In this document: positions 1 to 7,898 of the stretch, in pieces
Layout: every line of letters starts with the position of its first letter
Numbering within the stretch: position 1 is the stretch's first letter
DNA from: an uncultured Chryseobacterium sp.
GTDB lineage: Bacteria; Bacteroidota; Bacteroidia; Flavobacteriales; Weeksellaceae
Length of the DNA: 64,000 bases
Direction of reading: 5' to 3'
NCBI GenBank assembly: GCA_913776245.1
Contig: CAJYLO010000026.1
Location: forward strand, 92,540 to 156,539
Translations under genes and position numbers: made by a program
The notes under the pieces: model-generated
The model's database searches: none
What the model saw: only the letters and a program-made list of their open reading frames with translations
What the model was told of the DNA's origin: nothing

Positions 1-200
1 ACTATTTACCTAAGAATGACAGAATCCGTTTTTCTATTCATCCTTCCGCAAAAAAAGAACTTCTAAAGCGACTACTACTATTGAATTTACAGGAATATCA
101 TGAGAATTCTATGGTTAGCAATCTAAATAAAAGTATCAGCAAAAAAGGAAAGAAAGTTAGTTCAATAATTATAAGCAATACTTTATTTCCCGAAGATTAA
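1..200 (+). CDS. C-terminal end of a type IIG-like restriction-modification / N6-adenine methylase protein (5' part outside window)
   Basis: An open frame enters from the left edge (codons in phase from base 3) and stops at 198-200, giving 65 residues. It starts YLPKNDRIRFSIHP, closely matching the C-terminus of the opposite-strand gene at 197-1261 (FLPENDRIRFSIHP), so the two are paralogues lying tail to tail. Their stop codons overlap in the sequence TTAA. By analogy with that paralogue, this should be the end of a full-length enzyme with a methylase domain and a specificity domain. The catalytic part is not visible, so the assignment rests on the neighbour. It is probably the expressed copy and the neighbour a silent cassette. 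Confidence 0.55.
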   Translation, partial: YLPKNDRIRFSIHPSAKKELLKRLLLLNLQEYHENSMVSNLNKSISKKGKKVSSIIISNTLFPED

Positions 201-369
201 AATAACTTCGGGAAATGATTTTCTCTATTGATGAACTTTTTAGACTTGGTCTTAATTTTAGAGTTTTTAGATTTTTCGTCAATGTAAAGTTGTTGATTGA
301 GTATGAATAAACGTTTTAAAATCTCCTTACGTGCGTCTGGATGAATAGAAAAACGGATTCTGTCATTCT
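13..369. repeat. 31-bp perfect inverted repeat in the two paralogous C-termini
   Basis: Bases 13-43 on the plus strand are identical to the reverse complement of 339-369, for 31 bp without a mismatch, and a further CCT matches after one difference. The repeat encodes NDRIRFSIHP in both genes. Beyond it the genes diverge at both DNA and protein level. The match could be conserved coding sequence, a gene-conversion footprint or part of a recombination site. Confidence 0.8.
186..215. terminator. hairpin shared by the two convergent gene ends
   Basis: A 10-bp perfect stem (186-195 with 206-215, TTTCCCGAAG / CTTCGGGAAA) encloses a 10-base loop that contains both stop codons. The arms are the homologous last codons (FPE and FPK) of the two genes, so the palindrome arises from inverted paralogy. 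It may act as a two-way terminator; the flanks have only modest T runs. Confidence 0.45.
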
Positions 370-1261
370 CAGGAAGAAAATCAATCTCGTAAAATTCATG
401 TTTAAGAAGTATGTCATTCCAACCGTAAGAAGTTAATACTGCTTCATCTAATTTGCAATGTAATTCACGCACCTGATTTAAATCGTTAATAATTGATCCA
501 GAAATAGATACATTTCTTGTATTTATAAGATTATATAGCTCTGTAAGTCCTATTTCTTGACGTAATGTTATTGATTTTCGTAAATTATTCAATTTTGATG
601 CTATAGCCTTTATATTATCTATATTACTTTTATCTGGAAAAGGAAACCCTTCAAATGCGATACCCGCAGAATATCTAAGAGTTGCAGACCCTTTGGTAGA
701 ACTATTTTTCCATGCCCATGCATCATGTATTGAAGACGAAAGAATGCCAAAGTCATAAAATGTTGAGAGTGAAAAGATAATTATAGAATCGGTAAATACT
801 ATATTTCGACTGTTTTGAAAATCAATTATAAGATATTTAGTATTTCTATTGATCGCCATTACCTGGTCTAACTCAGATATAGCACGTTCGAGAGCTTTTC
901 TCCATGCTCCAAATTGCCACCAATTTGTTTTTACAGATTTATTCCAAGAGTTTTTCGTTTCATCATAAGAATCTCTTTCTGGCTTTACTAGCCTTTCAAC
1001 TATATCAAAGCAGTCTGGATAGCTCCGAGCCTTCTCTTCCGACCAATCGAAAAAGTTAATCACCCAGCGAGATGGCTTTTGGGTAGGGCTGTTATTGAGA
1101 TCATCTCCATTAAGGTAAGGAAATAGAACTTCTTTATTTCTTGAATCTTTAGCGATGAGTTTGTGAGCTTCTTCTGGCGTTAATATAAAACCTTTTCCAA
1201 GAACAATACTTCCCTGAAAACTTTTACCAGAATTACTTTTTAAAGGCATAGGTTTTCCCAT
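197..1261 (-). CDS. truncated specificity (target recognition) part of a type IIG-like RM methylase, probable silent cassette
   Basis: 354 residues. The N-terminus carries KSFQGSIVLGKGF and LTPEEAHKLIAKD, then VLFPYLNGDDLN and PSRWVINFFDW, which I recognise as the stretch between the methylase core and the recognition domain in Eco57I/MmeI-like N6-adenine methylases. Later come SSSIHDAWAW and TLRYSAGIAFEGFPFP, typical of the recognition domain. No SAM-binding motif or NPPY motif is present, so the catalytic half is missing. An in-frame TAG lies five codons before the ATG, so this is a 5'-truncated copy and the ATG is internal to the ancestral gene. It is inverted relative to the homologous gene end at 1-200 and sits about 100 bp from a divergent tyrosine recombinase, the layout expected of a specificity-switching cassette. 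Family call moderate; silent status inferred. Confidence 0.6.
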   Translation of the reverse strand: MGKPMPLKSNSGKSFQGSIVLGKGFILTPEEAHKLIAKDSRNKEVLFPYLNGDDLNNSPTQKPSRWVINFFDWSEEKARSYPDCFDIVERLVKPERDSYDETKNSWNKSVKTNWWQFGAWRKALERAISELDQVMAINRNTKYLIIDFQNSRNIVFTDSIIIFSLSTFYDFGILSSSIHDAWAWKNSSTKGSATLRYSAGIAFEGFPFPDKSNIDNIKAIASKLNNLRKSITLRQEIGLTELYNLINTRNVSISGSIINDLNQVRELHCKLDEAVLTSYGWNDILLKHEFYEIDFLPENDRIRFSIHPDARKEILKRLFILNQQLYIDEKSKNSKIKTKSKKFINRENHFPKLF

Positions 1262-1363
1262 ATCTGCAAATACCTAAGCATAGCTGTTGATTTGTATCAG
1301 TTTAAATATCTCTATATTGTAATTTAAACATTTATTTACTTCACAAATACTTCACTTGTAATT

Positions 1364-2521
1364 ATGAGTATACAGATAAGCTATCGCTTTGTAATAAAAA
1401 AAGAAAAGAACAAAGAAGGGTTATACCCAATTTATTTAAGAGCATTTTTAAAAGGAAAGAAAATAGAAATTGCTACGCCTGTAAAAATTCCTATGCGAGA
1501 CTGGTCATTGAGAAGTCAGAGGGTGAAATCTCAAAATAATCATTATGTAAGGTATAATATCATATTGGACGCAATAGATAAAAAGTCCATCAAGTTGCTG
1601 GTGGACAATTTTTTAAATGAAGAATATCCTTTATCATTAGTACAGTTCAAAGACCGATTACTAGGCTTGAATCATAATTTAACAGAACAAAATTTTACTG
1701 AGTACATTCTCAGTTATTTAGAAGAACATAAAACAAAATTTAAGTCAGAAACTTGGTTCGGATATAAATCTCAGATTTCCAAGCTTCTTAAATTCAAGAA
1801 AGAAATTCTCTTTTCAGATATTAATGAAAAATTCATAAATGACTACAAAGAATATATGCTAAAAACTTTGAGCAATAATGAAAATACTGCTAGTAAAAGC
1901 TTGAGAGTGCTACGAACATTTGTAAATATCTCTATGCGCTTCGGCTACATAAAAACGAATCCATTTCAATATACTTCCATAAAAAAAGTTGATGGTAAGA
2001 GAGATTTTCTTTCCATTAAAGAGCTTAACAAACTTACCGATTATTATTCAAAAAATAATTTAATGAAACCATTAGAGAAAAATATTCTCAGTTATTTTTT
2101 ATTTGCTTGCTATACAGGGCTTCGGTTTTCTGATTTAAAGACATTCTCGACCGACTCTATAATTGATAATTCTATACATCTTCGTATGCATAAAACCGGG
2201 TATTTAGTAAATATTCCCCTAAGTAAAAAAGCAAAAATGTTTCTTCCATCAAAAACTTGTGAGGGAAGCAATGTTTTCAGAATGTATTGTAACAAAGTGA
2301 CCAATAAAGTATTAAAAAGAATAGGAACAGAGCTTGGTTTTAACAAGAAGCTTACTTGTCATGTAGCCAGACATACATTTGCTACTACGTCAATCTCATT
2401 AGGAATTCCAATAGAAGTAGTGAGTAAATTATTAGGACATACTAGCATTCGTACAACGCAAGTTTACGCAAAAATAGTTGACACAGTTAAAATAAAGGAA
2501 ATGAAAAAGTGGGATAAGTAA
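1364..2521 (+). CDS. tyrosine recombinase (site-specific integrase/invertase family)
   Basis: 385 residues, the usual length of Bacteroidetes tyrosine recombinases. An arm-binding-like N-terminus (YRFVIKKEKNKEGLYPIYLRA) is followed by a SAM-like core-binding domain (about 105-205) and the catalytic domain. The full catalytic set is visible: R254 (CYTGLRFSDL), K277, H333 and R336 (HVARH), H359 (LGHTS) and Y368 (VYAKI). It is divergent from the truncated specificity cassette at 197-1261 and convergent with the recombinase at 2589-3800. Upstream, 1300-1329 holds an 8-bp inverted repeat (GTTTAAAT/ATTTAAAC), and 1338-1355 holds a direct repeat of ACTTCAC; either could be binding sites. Its likely job is DNA inversion or integration in this island; the substrate is inferred from position only. 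Confidence 0.9.
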   Translation: MSIQISYRFVIKKEKNKEGLYPIYLRAFLKGKKIEIATPVKIPMRDWSLRSQRVKSQNNHYVRYNIILDAIDKKSIKLLVDNFLNEEYPLSLVQFKDRLLGLNHNLTEQNFTEYILSYLEEHKTKFKSETWFGYKSQISKLLKFKKEILFSDINEKFINDYKEYMLKTLSNNENTASKSLRVLRTFVNISMRFGYIKTNPFQYTSIKKVDGKRDFLSIKELNKLTDYYSKNNLMKPLEKNILSYFLFACYTGLRFSDLKTFSTDSIIDNSIHLRMHKTGYLVNIPLSKKAKMFLPSKTCEGSNVFRMYCNKVTNKVLKRIGTELGFNKKLTCHVARHTFATTSISLGIPIEVVSKLLGHTSIRTTQVYAKIVDTVKIKEMKKWDK

Positions 2522-2530
2522 AATAATATT

Positions 2531-2586
2531 AAAATCAAATATCACAGTATCTAGTCAAATTCGACACTGTGATATTCTTTGATTTT
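2531..2586. terminator. bidirectional terminator between convergent recombinases
   Basis: The inverted repeat 2538-2548 / 2566-2576 (AATATCACAGT / ACTGTGATATT) has a 17-base loop and extends through AAAATCAAA / TTTGATTTT after a small bulge. It lies between two converging genes and has A-rich and T-rich flanks. Confidence 0.75.
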
Positions 2587-2588
2587 TA

Positions 2589-3800
2589 TCATTGAGATTT
2601 CCCTTTTAAAATAGCCATATCATCACTCACTTTCTTATCTAAAATCTTCGCATAATGCTGAGTAGTCTTAATATTGGTATGCCCAAGCATTTTACTTACA
2701 CTTTCAATGGGAACACCATTGGATAAGGTAACAGTTGTAGCGAAAGTATGCCTTGCAATATGGAAAGTTAAATCCTTATTGATTCCACAAACGCTAGCAA
2801 TTTCTTTGAGATAGGAATTCATTTTCTGATTACTCAAAACAGGGAATAAAACATCTGAATTGACGCATTGCGGATGATTCTCATATTTTAAAACCATTTC
2901 CTGAGCCACAGGCAATAACGGAACCCTGGTTGAGGTATCGGTCTTTTGACGGTGGGTAAAAATCCATTGATCACCATCAATCCCAACGTTGATGTTAGAC
3001 TTAGACAATTGCTTGACATCCACGTAAGCCAATCCGGTGTAGCAGCTAAATAGAAAAATGTCCCGAACTTGGTTCAATCGGTCTGATGTAAATTCCTTTT
3101 CGTAGATCATCTGAATTTCTTCTTTTGTAAGATAAGGACGTTCCACAGCTTTTATTTTTGCTTTGTAACCTAGAAAAGGATCTTTGGTCAGCCAACCGTG
3201 CGCCATGCACAAACGAATGATCTTTTTGAAATTTTTGAGGTATTTAACGGCTGTATTGTTTGCACATTTACGCACACTGCGCAACCAGAAATCATAATCA
3301 CTGATAAAACCGTGATCGATTTGCGTGATATCAATATCAGAAACTTTGTACTTCCAGTTAATGAATTCCTGTGTATGCTTTAAAGAAGTTTTATAACGCT
3401 CTAATGTTCCTGGGGCAAAATCCTGACCGACCAAAGCTTCTACTTTGTCATTATGCTCCTGGAATATCGGAATAAGCATTCTTTGCTCGATATCGGTTCC
3501 AAGCAGTTTAGATTTTAAACTCTCTGCTGTCACAAAGTTTTCTTCTTTCAGCATCAGGTAGTGGAAATCGTAAACTTTCTGCTCCAAGGTTTTAAGATAA
3601 AGATTCAGTGTTTTAGCTTCTTGCGAACTACCCAATGCCTTGTGTGCTTTAACATCCCATTTCTTTGGATCGATATACCTTTTGGCAGCAATATCGGCTG
3701 CCTTGCCGTCTATCGTGATTCTTAAGTAGATGGGAGCGGTTCCGTTTGTTCTGATTTTATTCTTTTTGATAAAGAATAACAGGTTGAATGTTTTGTTCAT
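2589..3800 (-). CDS. tyrosine recombinase/integrase with the first catalytic arginine replaced
   Basis: 403 residues with an arm-type N-terminus (FFIKKNKIRTNGTAPIYLRI), a core-binding domain and a catalytic domain. H347 and R350 (HIARH), H374 (LGHTN) and Y383 (HYAKI) are present, but the Arg I position reads A258 (CYTGLAYVDV). Loss of Arg I is known in this Bacteroidetes group, for example IntDOT of CTnDOT, and does not imply inactivity. The gene starts about 250 bp from the 3' end of tRNA-Ser, a usual integration target. Four related 13-bp motifs lie between gene and tRNA (3901-3966). It is probably the integrase of an element inserted here; no second att copy was seen in the window. Confidence 0.9.
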   Translation of the reverse strand: MNKTFNLLFFIKKNKIRTNGTAPIYLRITIDGKAADIAAKRYIDPKKWDVKAHKALGSSQEAKTLNLYLKTLEQKVYDFHYLMLKEENFVTAESLKSKLLGTDIEQRMLIPIFQEHNDKVEALVGQDFAPGTLERYKTSLKHTQEFINWKYKVSDIDITQIDHGFISDYDFWLRSVRKCANNTAVKYLKNFKKIIRLCMAHGWLTKDPFLGYKAKIKAVERPYLTKEEIQMIYEKEFTSDRLNQVRDIFLFSCYTGLAYVDVKQLSKSNINVGIDGDQWIFTHRQKTDTSTRVPLLPVAQEMVLKYENHPQCVNSDVLFPVLSNQKMNSYLKEIASVCGINKDLTFHIARHTFATTVTLSNGVPIESVSKMLGHTNIKTTQHYAKILDKKVSDDMAILKGKSQ

Positions 3801-3900
3801 TGTGTGATAACTTTAATTGATTAATAATTTACTTTTTGTTACCACTTTTTGCAAGATGTCCATTCTTTAAACTGCCTATTGGTCGGGTTTTACTTGATTT

Positions 3901-3966
3901 TTCGTGACCCATTTTTGTAATTTTTTGAATGGGACACGAAATAGGACATATAAATCGTGACCTATT
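3901..3966. repeat. four copies of a 13-bp motif between integrase and tRNA, candidate integrase or attachment sites
   Basis: Variants of AATRGGWCACGAW occur at 3901-3913 (minus), 3928-3940 (plus), 3940-3952 (plus, degenerate) and 3954-3966 (minus). They form two inverted pairs. They lie upstream of the integrase start and before the tRNA terminator, where an attachment site or autoregulatory operator is expected. Function is inferred. Confidence 0.5.
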
Positions 3967-3996
3967 TTGGTTTTTTTTGATACTGCGCTAAAACAA

Positions 3997-4030
3997 AAAA
4001 CGCTGTAAACATTGATGTTTACAGCGTTTT
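3997..4030 (-). terminator. terminator of tRNA-Ser
   Basis: A near-perfect long palindrome (3997-4012 / 4015-4030, arms AAAACGCTGTAAACAT) lies 21 bases after the tRNA 3' end. On the minus strand the stem is followed by a T-rich tail. Confidence 0.85.
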
Positions 4031-4051
4031 AGCTTATTTTGGTTTCCCAAC

Positions 4052-4139
4052 TGGCGGAGAGTGAGGGATTCGAACCCCCGGACCTGTTACAGTCAACAGT
4101 TTTCAAGACTGCCGCAATCGACCACTCTGCCAACTCTCC
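4052..4139 (-). tRNA. tRNA-Ser (anticodon UGA)
   Basis: 88 bases including an encoded CCA. The acceptor stem GGAGAGT pairs with ACTCTCC, the anticodon loop is CTTGAAA (anticodon TGA), and a long variable arm and GGTTCGAATCC T-loop are present, all as expected for a class II serine tRNA. It is preceded by a consensus promoter (4172-4203) and followed by a strong hairpin. A tyrosine recombinase gene lies just downstream, so the 3' end of this tRNA may be an integration target. Confidence 0.95.
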
Positions 4140-4171
4140 TTACTTATCACGATTTCTCGTTTTCAGTGGTG

Positions 4172-4203
4172 CAAATATAGAAAGCTTTTGCATTAAGACC
4201 AAA
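4172..4203 (-). promoter_or_regulatory. Bacteroidetes-type promoter for tRNA-Ser
   Basis: On the minus strand TTTG (4200-4203), a 20-base spacer and TATATTTG (4172-4179) match the consensus TTTG-N19/21-TAnnTTTG. The start would fall about 25 bases before the tRNA. Confidence 0.8.
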
Positions 4204-4250
4204 TTATTTTGACTAAAAAGTTTTAAAGTGCTTATTATCAAAATCAAAAA

Positions 4251-4616
4251 TTAACTTTTCATACATTGAAATCCCAGGAATACCATCAAAATACCGATAA
4301 TCAGACTCCCCAAAGCATAAAGAACCAGCATTAGATAGTTGGAATTTTGCCACAAAGAAAAGTTTTCAGCGGAGAATGTTGAAAATGTGGTATAACCACC
4401 GCAAAGTCCTGTTATAAGAAGGTATTTCAGAGAATTGTCCGTCTTGATAAAATAAGCAGAAAGAAGACCAATCAGGAAACAACCCGTCATATTCACAATA
4501 AAAGTTCCCATTGGAAAAGCATTGTAATTCCAAAGTTTCTGAGTGTAATTGGAAATCAGAAAACGGAAAACACTGCCCGCACCGCCGCCCAGAAAGATAT
4601 AGATCAGATTTCTCAT
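4251..4616 (-). CDS. crcB: fluoride ion channel/exporter CrcB (FluC)
   Basis: 121 residues, normal family length, with four predicted membrane helices. Motifs are GGGAGSVFRF near the start, GTFIVNMTGCFLIG in the middle and GLCGGYTTFSTFSAE around residue 80, the fluoride-path signature. CrcB works as a dual-topology dimer that lets fluoride leave the cytoplasm. It stands alone here, divergent from the response regulator gene at 4725. I see no fluoride riboswitch in the 108-bp divergent spacer, so control is unclear. Confidence 0.93.
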   Translation of the reverse strand: MRNLIYIFLGGGAGSVFRFLISNYTQKLWNYNAFPMGTFIVNMTGCFLIGLLSAYFIKTDNSLKYLLITGLCGGYTTFSTFSAENFSLWQNSNYLMLVLYALGSLIIGILMVFLGFQCMKS

Positions 4617-4704
4617 GATGCTAAAGTATGAAAAAAGAGCCTTATTTAAGTAGATTTATCTGTAAACCTTATGGCAATAATAGCCATCCAACCACATAAT
4701 TTCC

Positions 4705-4712
4705 TATTTTTG
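4705..4712 (+). promoter_or_regulatory. -7 promoter element for the two-component operon
   Basis: TATTTTTG matches TAnnTTTG and lies 12 bases before the ATG at 4725, implying a very short leader. No clear -33 TTG is seen. Confidence 0.5.
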
Positions 4713-4724
4713 TAATCATTAGTT

Positions 4725-5423
4725 ATGAAAAAAATAATTCTGATAGAAGATGAGTCCAGCGTAGTTTCCTTCATTAAAAAAGGCTTACAGGAATTGGATT
4801 ATGACGTTTCTGTGGCCTTCGACGGTGCTACGGGAATCCGCCTGGTAGAAGAGAATGCGTATGATATGGTCATTCTGGACATCATGCTTCCGGACATCAA
4901 CGGGCTGGAGGTCTGCAAGGAAATCCGTAAGAAAAACAAAACCATTCCGATTTTATTTCTTACCGCGTTAGGATCCTCAGAAAACATTGTTCTCGGACTG
5001 GAGAATGGTGGTGATGATTACCTTGTGAAGCCTTTCAAATTTATAGAACTTGTGGCACGGATCAAATCTTTGCTGAGACGCAGCGGCCATACCAATATCA
5101 GCGATATGGAAATCAATGATATGGACATTTACCATTTCGGGGATCTCTCAGTGAATGATTACACCAAGAAAGTGACGCGCAGCGGACAGGAAATTTCGCT
5201 GACGTCTACAGAATACAAACTCCTGCTTTACTTTCTTAACAATCCCGAAAAGGTGATCTCGAGAGCAGAAATTCTGGAAGCCGTGTGGGGTGTTAATTAT
5301 GACCTGGGAACTAATGTGGTGGATGTTTACGTCAACTATCTCAGAAAAAAACTGGATAACCACGAGGACGAGAAATTGATTCACACAGTGATCGGGATGG
5401 GCTACGTCCTTAAAAAATCTTAA
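4725..5423 (+). CDS. OmpR/PhoB-family response regulator
   Basis: 232 residues. The receiver domain (about 1-120) has acidic residues EDE at 8-10, phospho-acceptor D52 (MVILDIMLPDI) and K102 (LVKPF). A winged-helix DNA-binding domain (about 135-230) has SLTSTEYKLLLYFL and VDVYVNYLRKKLD, typical of OmpR-like Trans_reg_C. The histidine kinase gene starts after three spacer bases, so the two are cotranscribed and form a cognate pair. The family in Bacteroidetes often senses envelope or metal stress; the specific signal cannot be read here. Confidence 0.93.
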   Translation: MKKIILIEDESSVVSFIKKGLQELDYDVSVAFDGATGIRLVEENAYDMVILDIMLPDINGLEVCKEIRKKNKTIPILFLTALGSSENIVLGLENGGDDYLVKPFKFIELVARIKSLLRRSGHTNISDMEINDMDIYHFGDLSVNDYTKKVTRSGQEISLTSTEYKLLLYFLNNPEKVISRAEILEAVWGVNYDLGTNVVDVYVNYLRKKLDNHEDEKLIHTVIGMGYVLKKS

Positions 5424-5426
5424 TCC

Positions 5427-6818
5427 ATGTTCAAAAAATTAGCGACCAATCAGACTAAAACCATGCTGCTCCTGATGCTGGTTTTCTCGGTGGTTATCCT
5501 CTTGTTCAGCGGATTGGTTTATTTTTCCATTGTCAATTTTTCGCATCAGCGCTTTTATGAACTGCTGAAAATCCGCGCGACCACCATTGTCCAGATCGAA
5601 AAAAGCAAAGATAACCTTAACATACATGATACAGCTCTTAGTACCATCAAAGACGAAGAACTTCCCATGGAAAGGGATTATGTTCTCGCAGTGCCGCAGA
5701 ATGGTGATTTGAAAGGAGTTTCTGCTGAAGTCAGGCTGCCGGAACATTTTTTCAGAAACGTGATTGAGGATGGTGAAGCTAACTATAATGACAAGGAACT
5801 CTATTACATTGGCCAGAGTTACAAGAGTAAAGGTAAATGGTACATTGCCATCGCTTCTGCCAAGAACCACTATCTGGTGTATTATTTAGGATATCTCAAG
5901 AAAACACTGATCACCTGTATGATCCTTGCACTGTTTTTCTCCATGATATTTTCGTTTTACCTTTCGAAAACTTTGTTCAGGCCTATTCTTAAGATCACGA
6001 ACAAAGTGAAGGAAATCAGTTCCGAGAATCTGCATCTCCGTCTGGAACCACAGCCAGGAAATACAGAACTCAATGAACTTGTAGATACCTTCAATGACAT
6101 GCTGAACAGAATTGAGACCTCCTTCGAAACGCAAAACCACCTCATCGGGAACGTCTCGCACGAACTCCGGACGCCACTGACTTCCATCATGGGCGAGGCA
6201 GATGTGGCACTGTCCATCAAACGCTCCGAGGAGCACTATCAGGAGACACTGCAGATCATCCTGAATGAAGCCGAGAAACTTGACAAAAAAATCAAAGCGC
6301 TGCTGATGATCGCCCAAACGGGATTTGACGGGAAAATCCAGAAGATGGATAAAGTGCGGATGGATCAGCTGCTGTGGGACGTTATTGAAACGGCGCAGCG
6401 CATCAACTCACAAAATAATGTGTATATGGACATCAGCATGCTGCCGGATAATCCGAAAAAGCTGAAAGTGCAGGGCAATGAACAGCTGCTGCATCTGGCG
6501 ATGGCCAATATCATCAACAATGGTTGCAAGTATTCCAACTTCCGGCAGGTACGCGTGTCGCTGGGCGCTACGGATGAGCATGTTTATGTCATCATCAAAG
6601 ATAGCGGAATTGGTATTCCCGATTCGGAGATGGCTAAAATCTATGATCCCTTTTTCCGCGCATCGAATACCAAAAACTACGAAGGCTATGGCATCGGGTT
6701 GCCTCTGGCGCGGAATATTATCCGGATGCACAGCGGCGAACTGATTGTCAATTCCAAAATCAATGTGGGAACTACGGTACAGATCAAATTCCCTGTTTAC
6801 GTTCCGCCGGAAAATTAA
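5427..6818 (+). CDS. membrane sensor histidine kinase
   Basis: 463 residues. Transmembrane helices lie near 14-36 and 150-175 and enclose a periplasmic sensor of roughly 115 residues with no recognised fold. A HAMP linker (about 175-230) is followed by a HisKA domain with H245 in NVSHELRTPLTS. The HATPase_c domain has the N box NIINNGCKYS, then DSGIGIPDSE and GYGIGLPLAR. It is the partner of the preceding response regulator and is translated right after it. A small lipoprotein gene follows 60 bp later and may belong to the same unit. Confidence 0.93.
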   Translation: MFKKLATNQTKTMLLLMLVFSVVILLFSGLVYFSIVNFSHQRFYELLKIRATTIVQIEKSKDNLNIHDTALSTIKDEELPMERDYVLAVPQNGDLKGVSAEVRLPEHFFRNVIEDGEANYNDKELYYIGQSYKSKGKWYIAIASAKNHYLVYYLGYLKKTLITCMILALFFSMIFSFYLSKTLFRPILKITNKVKEISSENLHLRLEPQPGNTELNELVDTFNDMLNRIETSFETQNHLIGNVSHELRTPLTSIMGEADVALSIKRSEEHYQETLQIILNEAEKLDKKIKALLMIAQTGFDGKIQKMDKVRMDQLLWDVIETAQRINSQNNVYMDISMLPDNPKKLKVQGNEQLLHLAMANIINNGCKYSNFRQVRVSLGATDEHVYVIIKDSGIGIPDSEMAKIYDPFFRASNTKNYEGYGIGLPLARNIIRMHSGELIVNSKINVGTTVQIKFPVYVPPEN

Positions 6819-6878
6819 AACAGAAATTCCCATCTTTCAATATAATGAACTAACTTTATCCGACATAAACTGACTGAT

Positions 6879-7424
6879 ATGAAAAAAATAATTCTCGCCA
6901 TAGCCACTGTTGCCCTGCTACAGTCCTGTATAGTTTCTACAGCTGCAAAAGCAGTGAAAGGTGTAGCCAAAGTAGGTTACAAAGCCGTGAAAGGTACCGT
7001 GAAAGGCGTGAGCTGGGCGGTGAGCAAAGCTGCCGGAAAAATTGACGAAGACCGTATAGACGGCACCTGGAAAATTGTGGGTGCTTACAATGGCTCCTTC
7101 GAGCAGTTCAGCAATGACCCAAATCCCGAGACGTCGTTCAACAGTGATTGTGTGGAAGGCTATGATCAGATTATTTTTAATTCCAGACGTTCCAAATTTA
7201 AGCCTGTTCATTGCAGCACCGAGAAGGAGGATTGGCAGAAATATGACTTTGAATTCGGGAAAAATCCGCTGACCAAGGAAAAGGAGAATTATATTGACAT
7301 CAATGGCAATAACTATCTTTCCGTCATTGACATCAATAATAAAACCATGATCCTGGAAGGCAGCCTGATGCCTAAACTGTCATTTTCCGGAGCCAAACTG
7401 TTTCTTCTGGAAAAAGTAAAATAA
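6879..7424 (+). CDS. putative lipoprotein of unknown function
   Basis: 181 residues. The N-terminus MKKIILAIATVALLQSC has a lipobox with Cys17, so the protein should be lipid-anchored. Next is a region rich in Lys, Ala, Gly and Val (AAKAVKGVAKVGYKAVKG, about 22-50), likely an amphipathic helix or glycine-zipper-like stretch. A C-terminal domain of about 125 residues begins DGTWKIVGAYNGSF and resembles lipocalin-like small beta domains, but I cannot assign a family. It follows the two-component operon by 60 bp and could be a target or accessory of it. Confidence 0.75.
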   Translation: MKKIILAIATVALLQSCIVSTAAKAVKGVAKVGYKAVKGTVKGVSWAVSKAAGKIDEDRIDGTWKIVGAYNGSFEQFSNDPNPETSFNSDCVEGYDQIIFNSRRSKFKPVHCSTEKEDWQKYDFEFGKNPLTKEKENYIDINGNNYLSVIDINNKTMILEGSLMPKLSFSGAKLFLLEKVK

Positions 7425-7898
7425 TAAATAAAGCCTTATTAAGCAGGCAGCGCTTTCAATAATTTCTCGATAAAAGATGCTGGGCTGGATACCCTAAAGT
7501 TCCGTCGTTCAGCAGTGCATTAACTAACAAAAGTGAATTTATATAGATTACTTTCTTTGGCTCTTCGCCATAAATTGTGGAAATGAGAATTTCATTACTT
7601 TGATTACAGAGCAAATACCGAAAGTTTTTTTCTACGCCTTCAGGCGTTTTATCTGTGTAGTAAAAATCCTTTCGCCGACGATATCGCTCCGGAGGAGTGG
7701 CATACATCCGAACCATAAGATAGAACACCTGCGGCGTTCTTTTCTTGCAGGAATATTTTTTATCTACACAGATTGTACTCCTCCGAAGTAATTGAAATGA
7801 AATCATTACCTATGTTAAGTGTTCTGTAAATTTTTGATTCAGGATTTATTATTCATTTCCATACTTTTTGGCGAAGAACCGTTTCTTTTAAATCACGA
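7425..7898. repeat. intergenic stretch with a cluster of short palindromes, probably non-coding repeat element
   Basis: No convincing gene. It contains palindromes ACGCCT-TC-AGGCGT (7634-7647) and CTCCGGAG (7687-7694), plus a 10-bp inverted repeat ATCTGTGTAG (7651-7660) with CTACACAGAT (7764-7773) that encloses them. Open frames exist on both strands (minus 7456-7806, plus 7600-7791) but overlap and look like by-products of the repeat. The layout resembles REP/MITE-like intergenic repeats; I cannot name the family. Confidence 0.45.

Noticed and set aside
4617..4724. fluoride riboswitch before crcB
   Set aside because: I could not find the conserved pseudoknot-forming pattern in the short divergent spacer.
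5439..6833. several leftward open frames opposite the histidine kinase
   Set aside because: They are shadows of a well-supported kinase gene and have no family features.
7456..7806. 116-residue leftward gene
   Set aside because: Its sequence is built over palindromes, overlaps an open frame on the other strand and shows no domain or leader.
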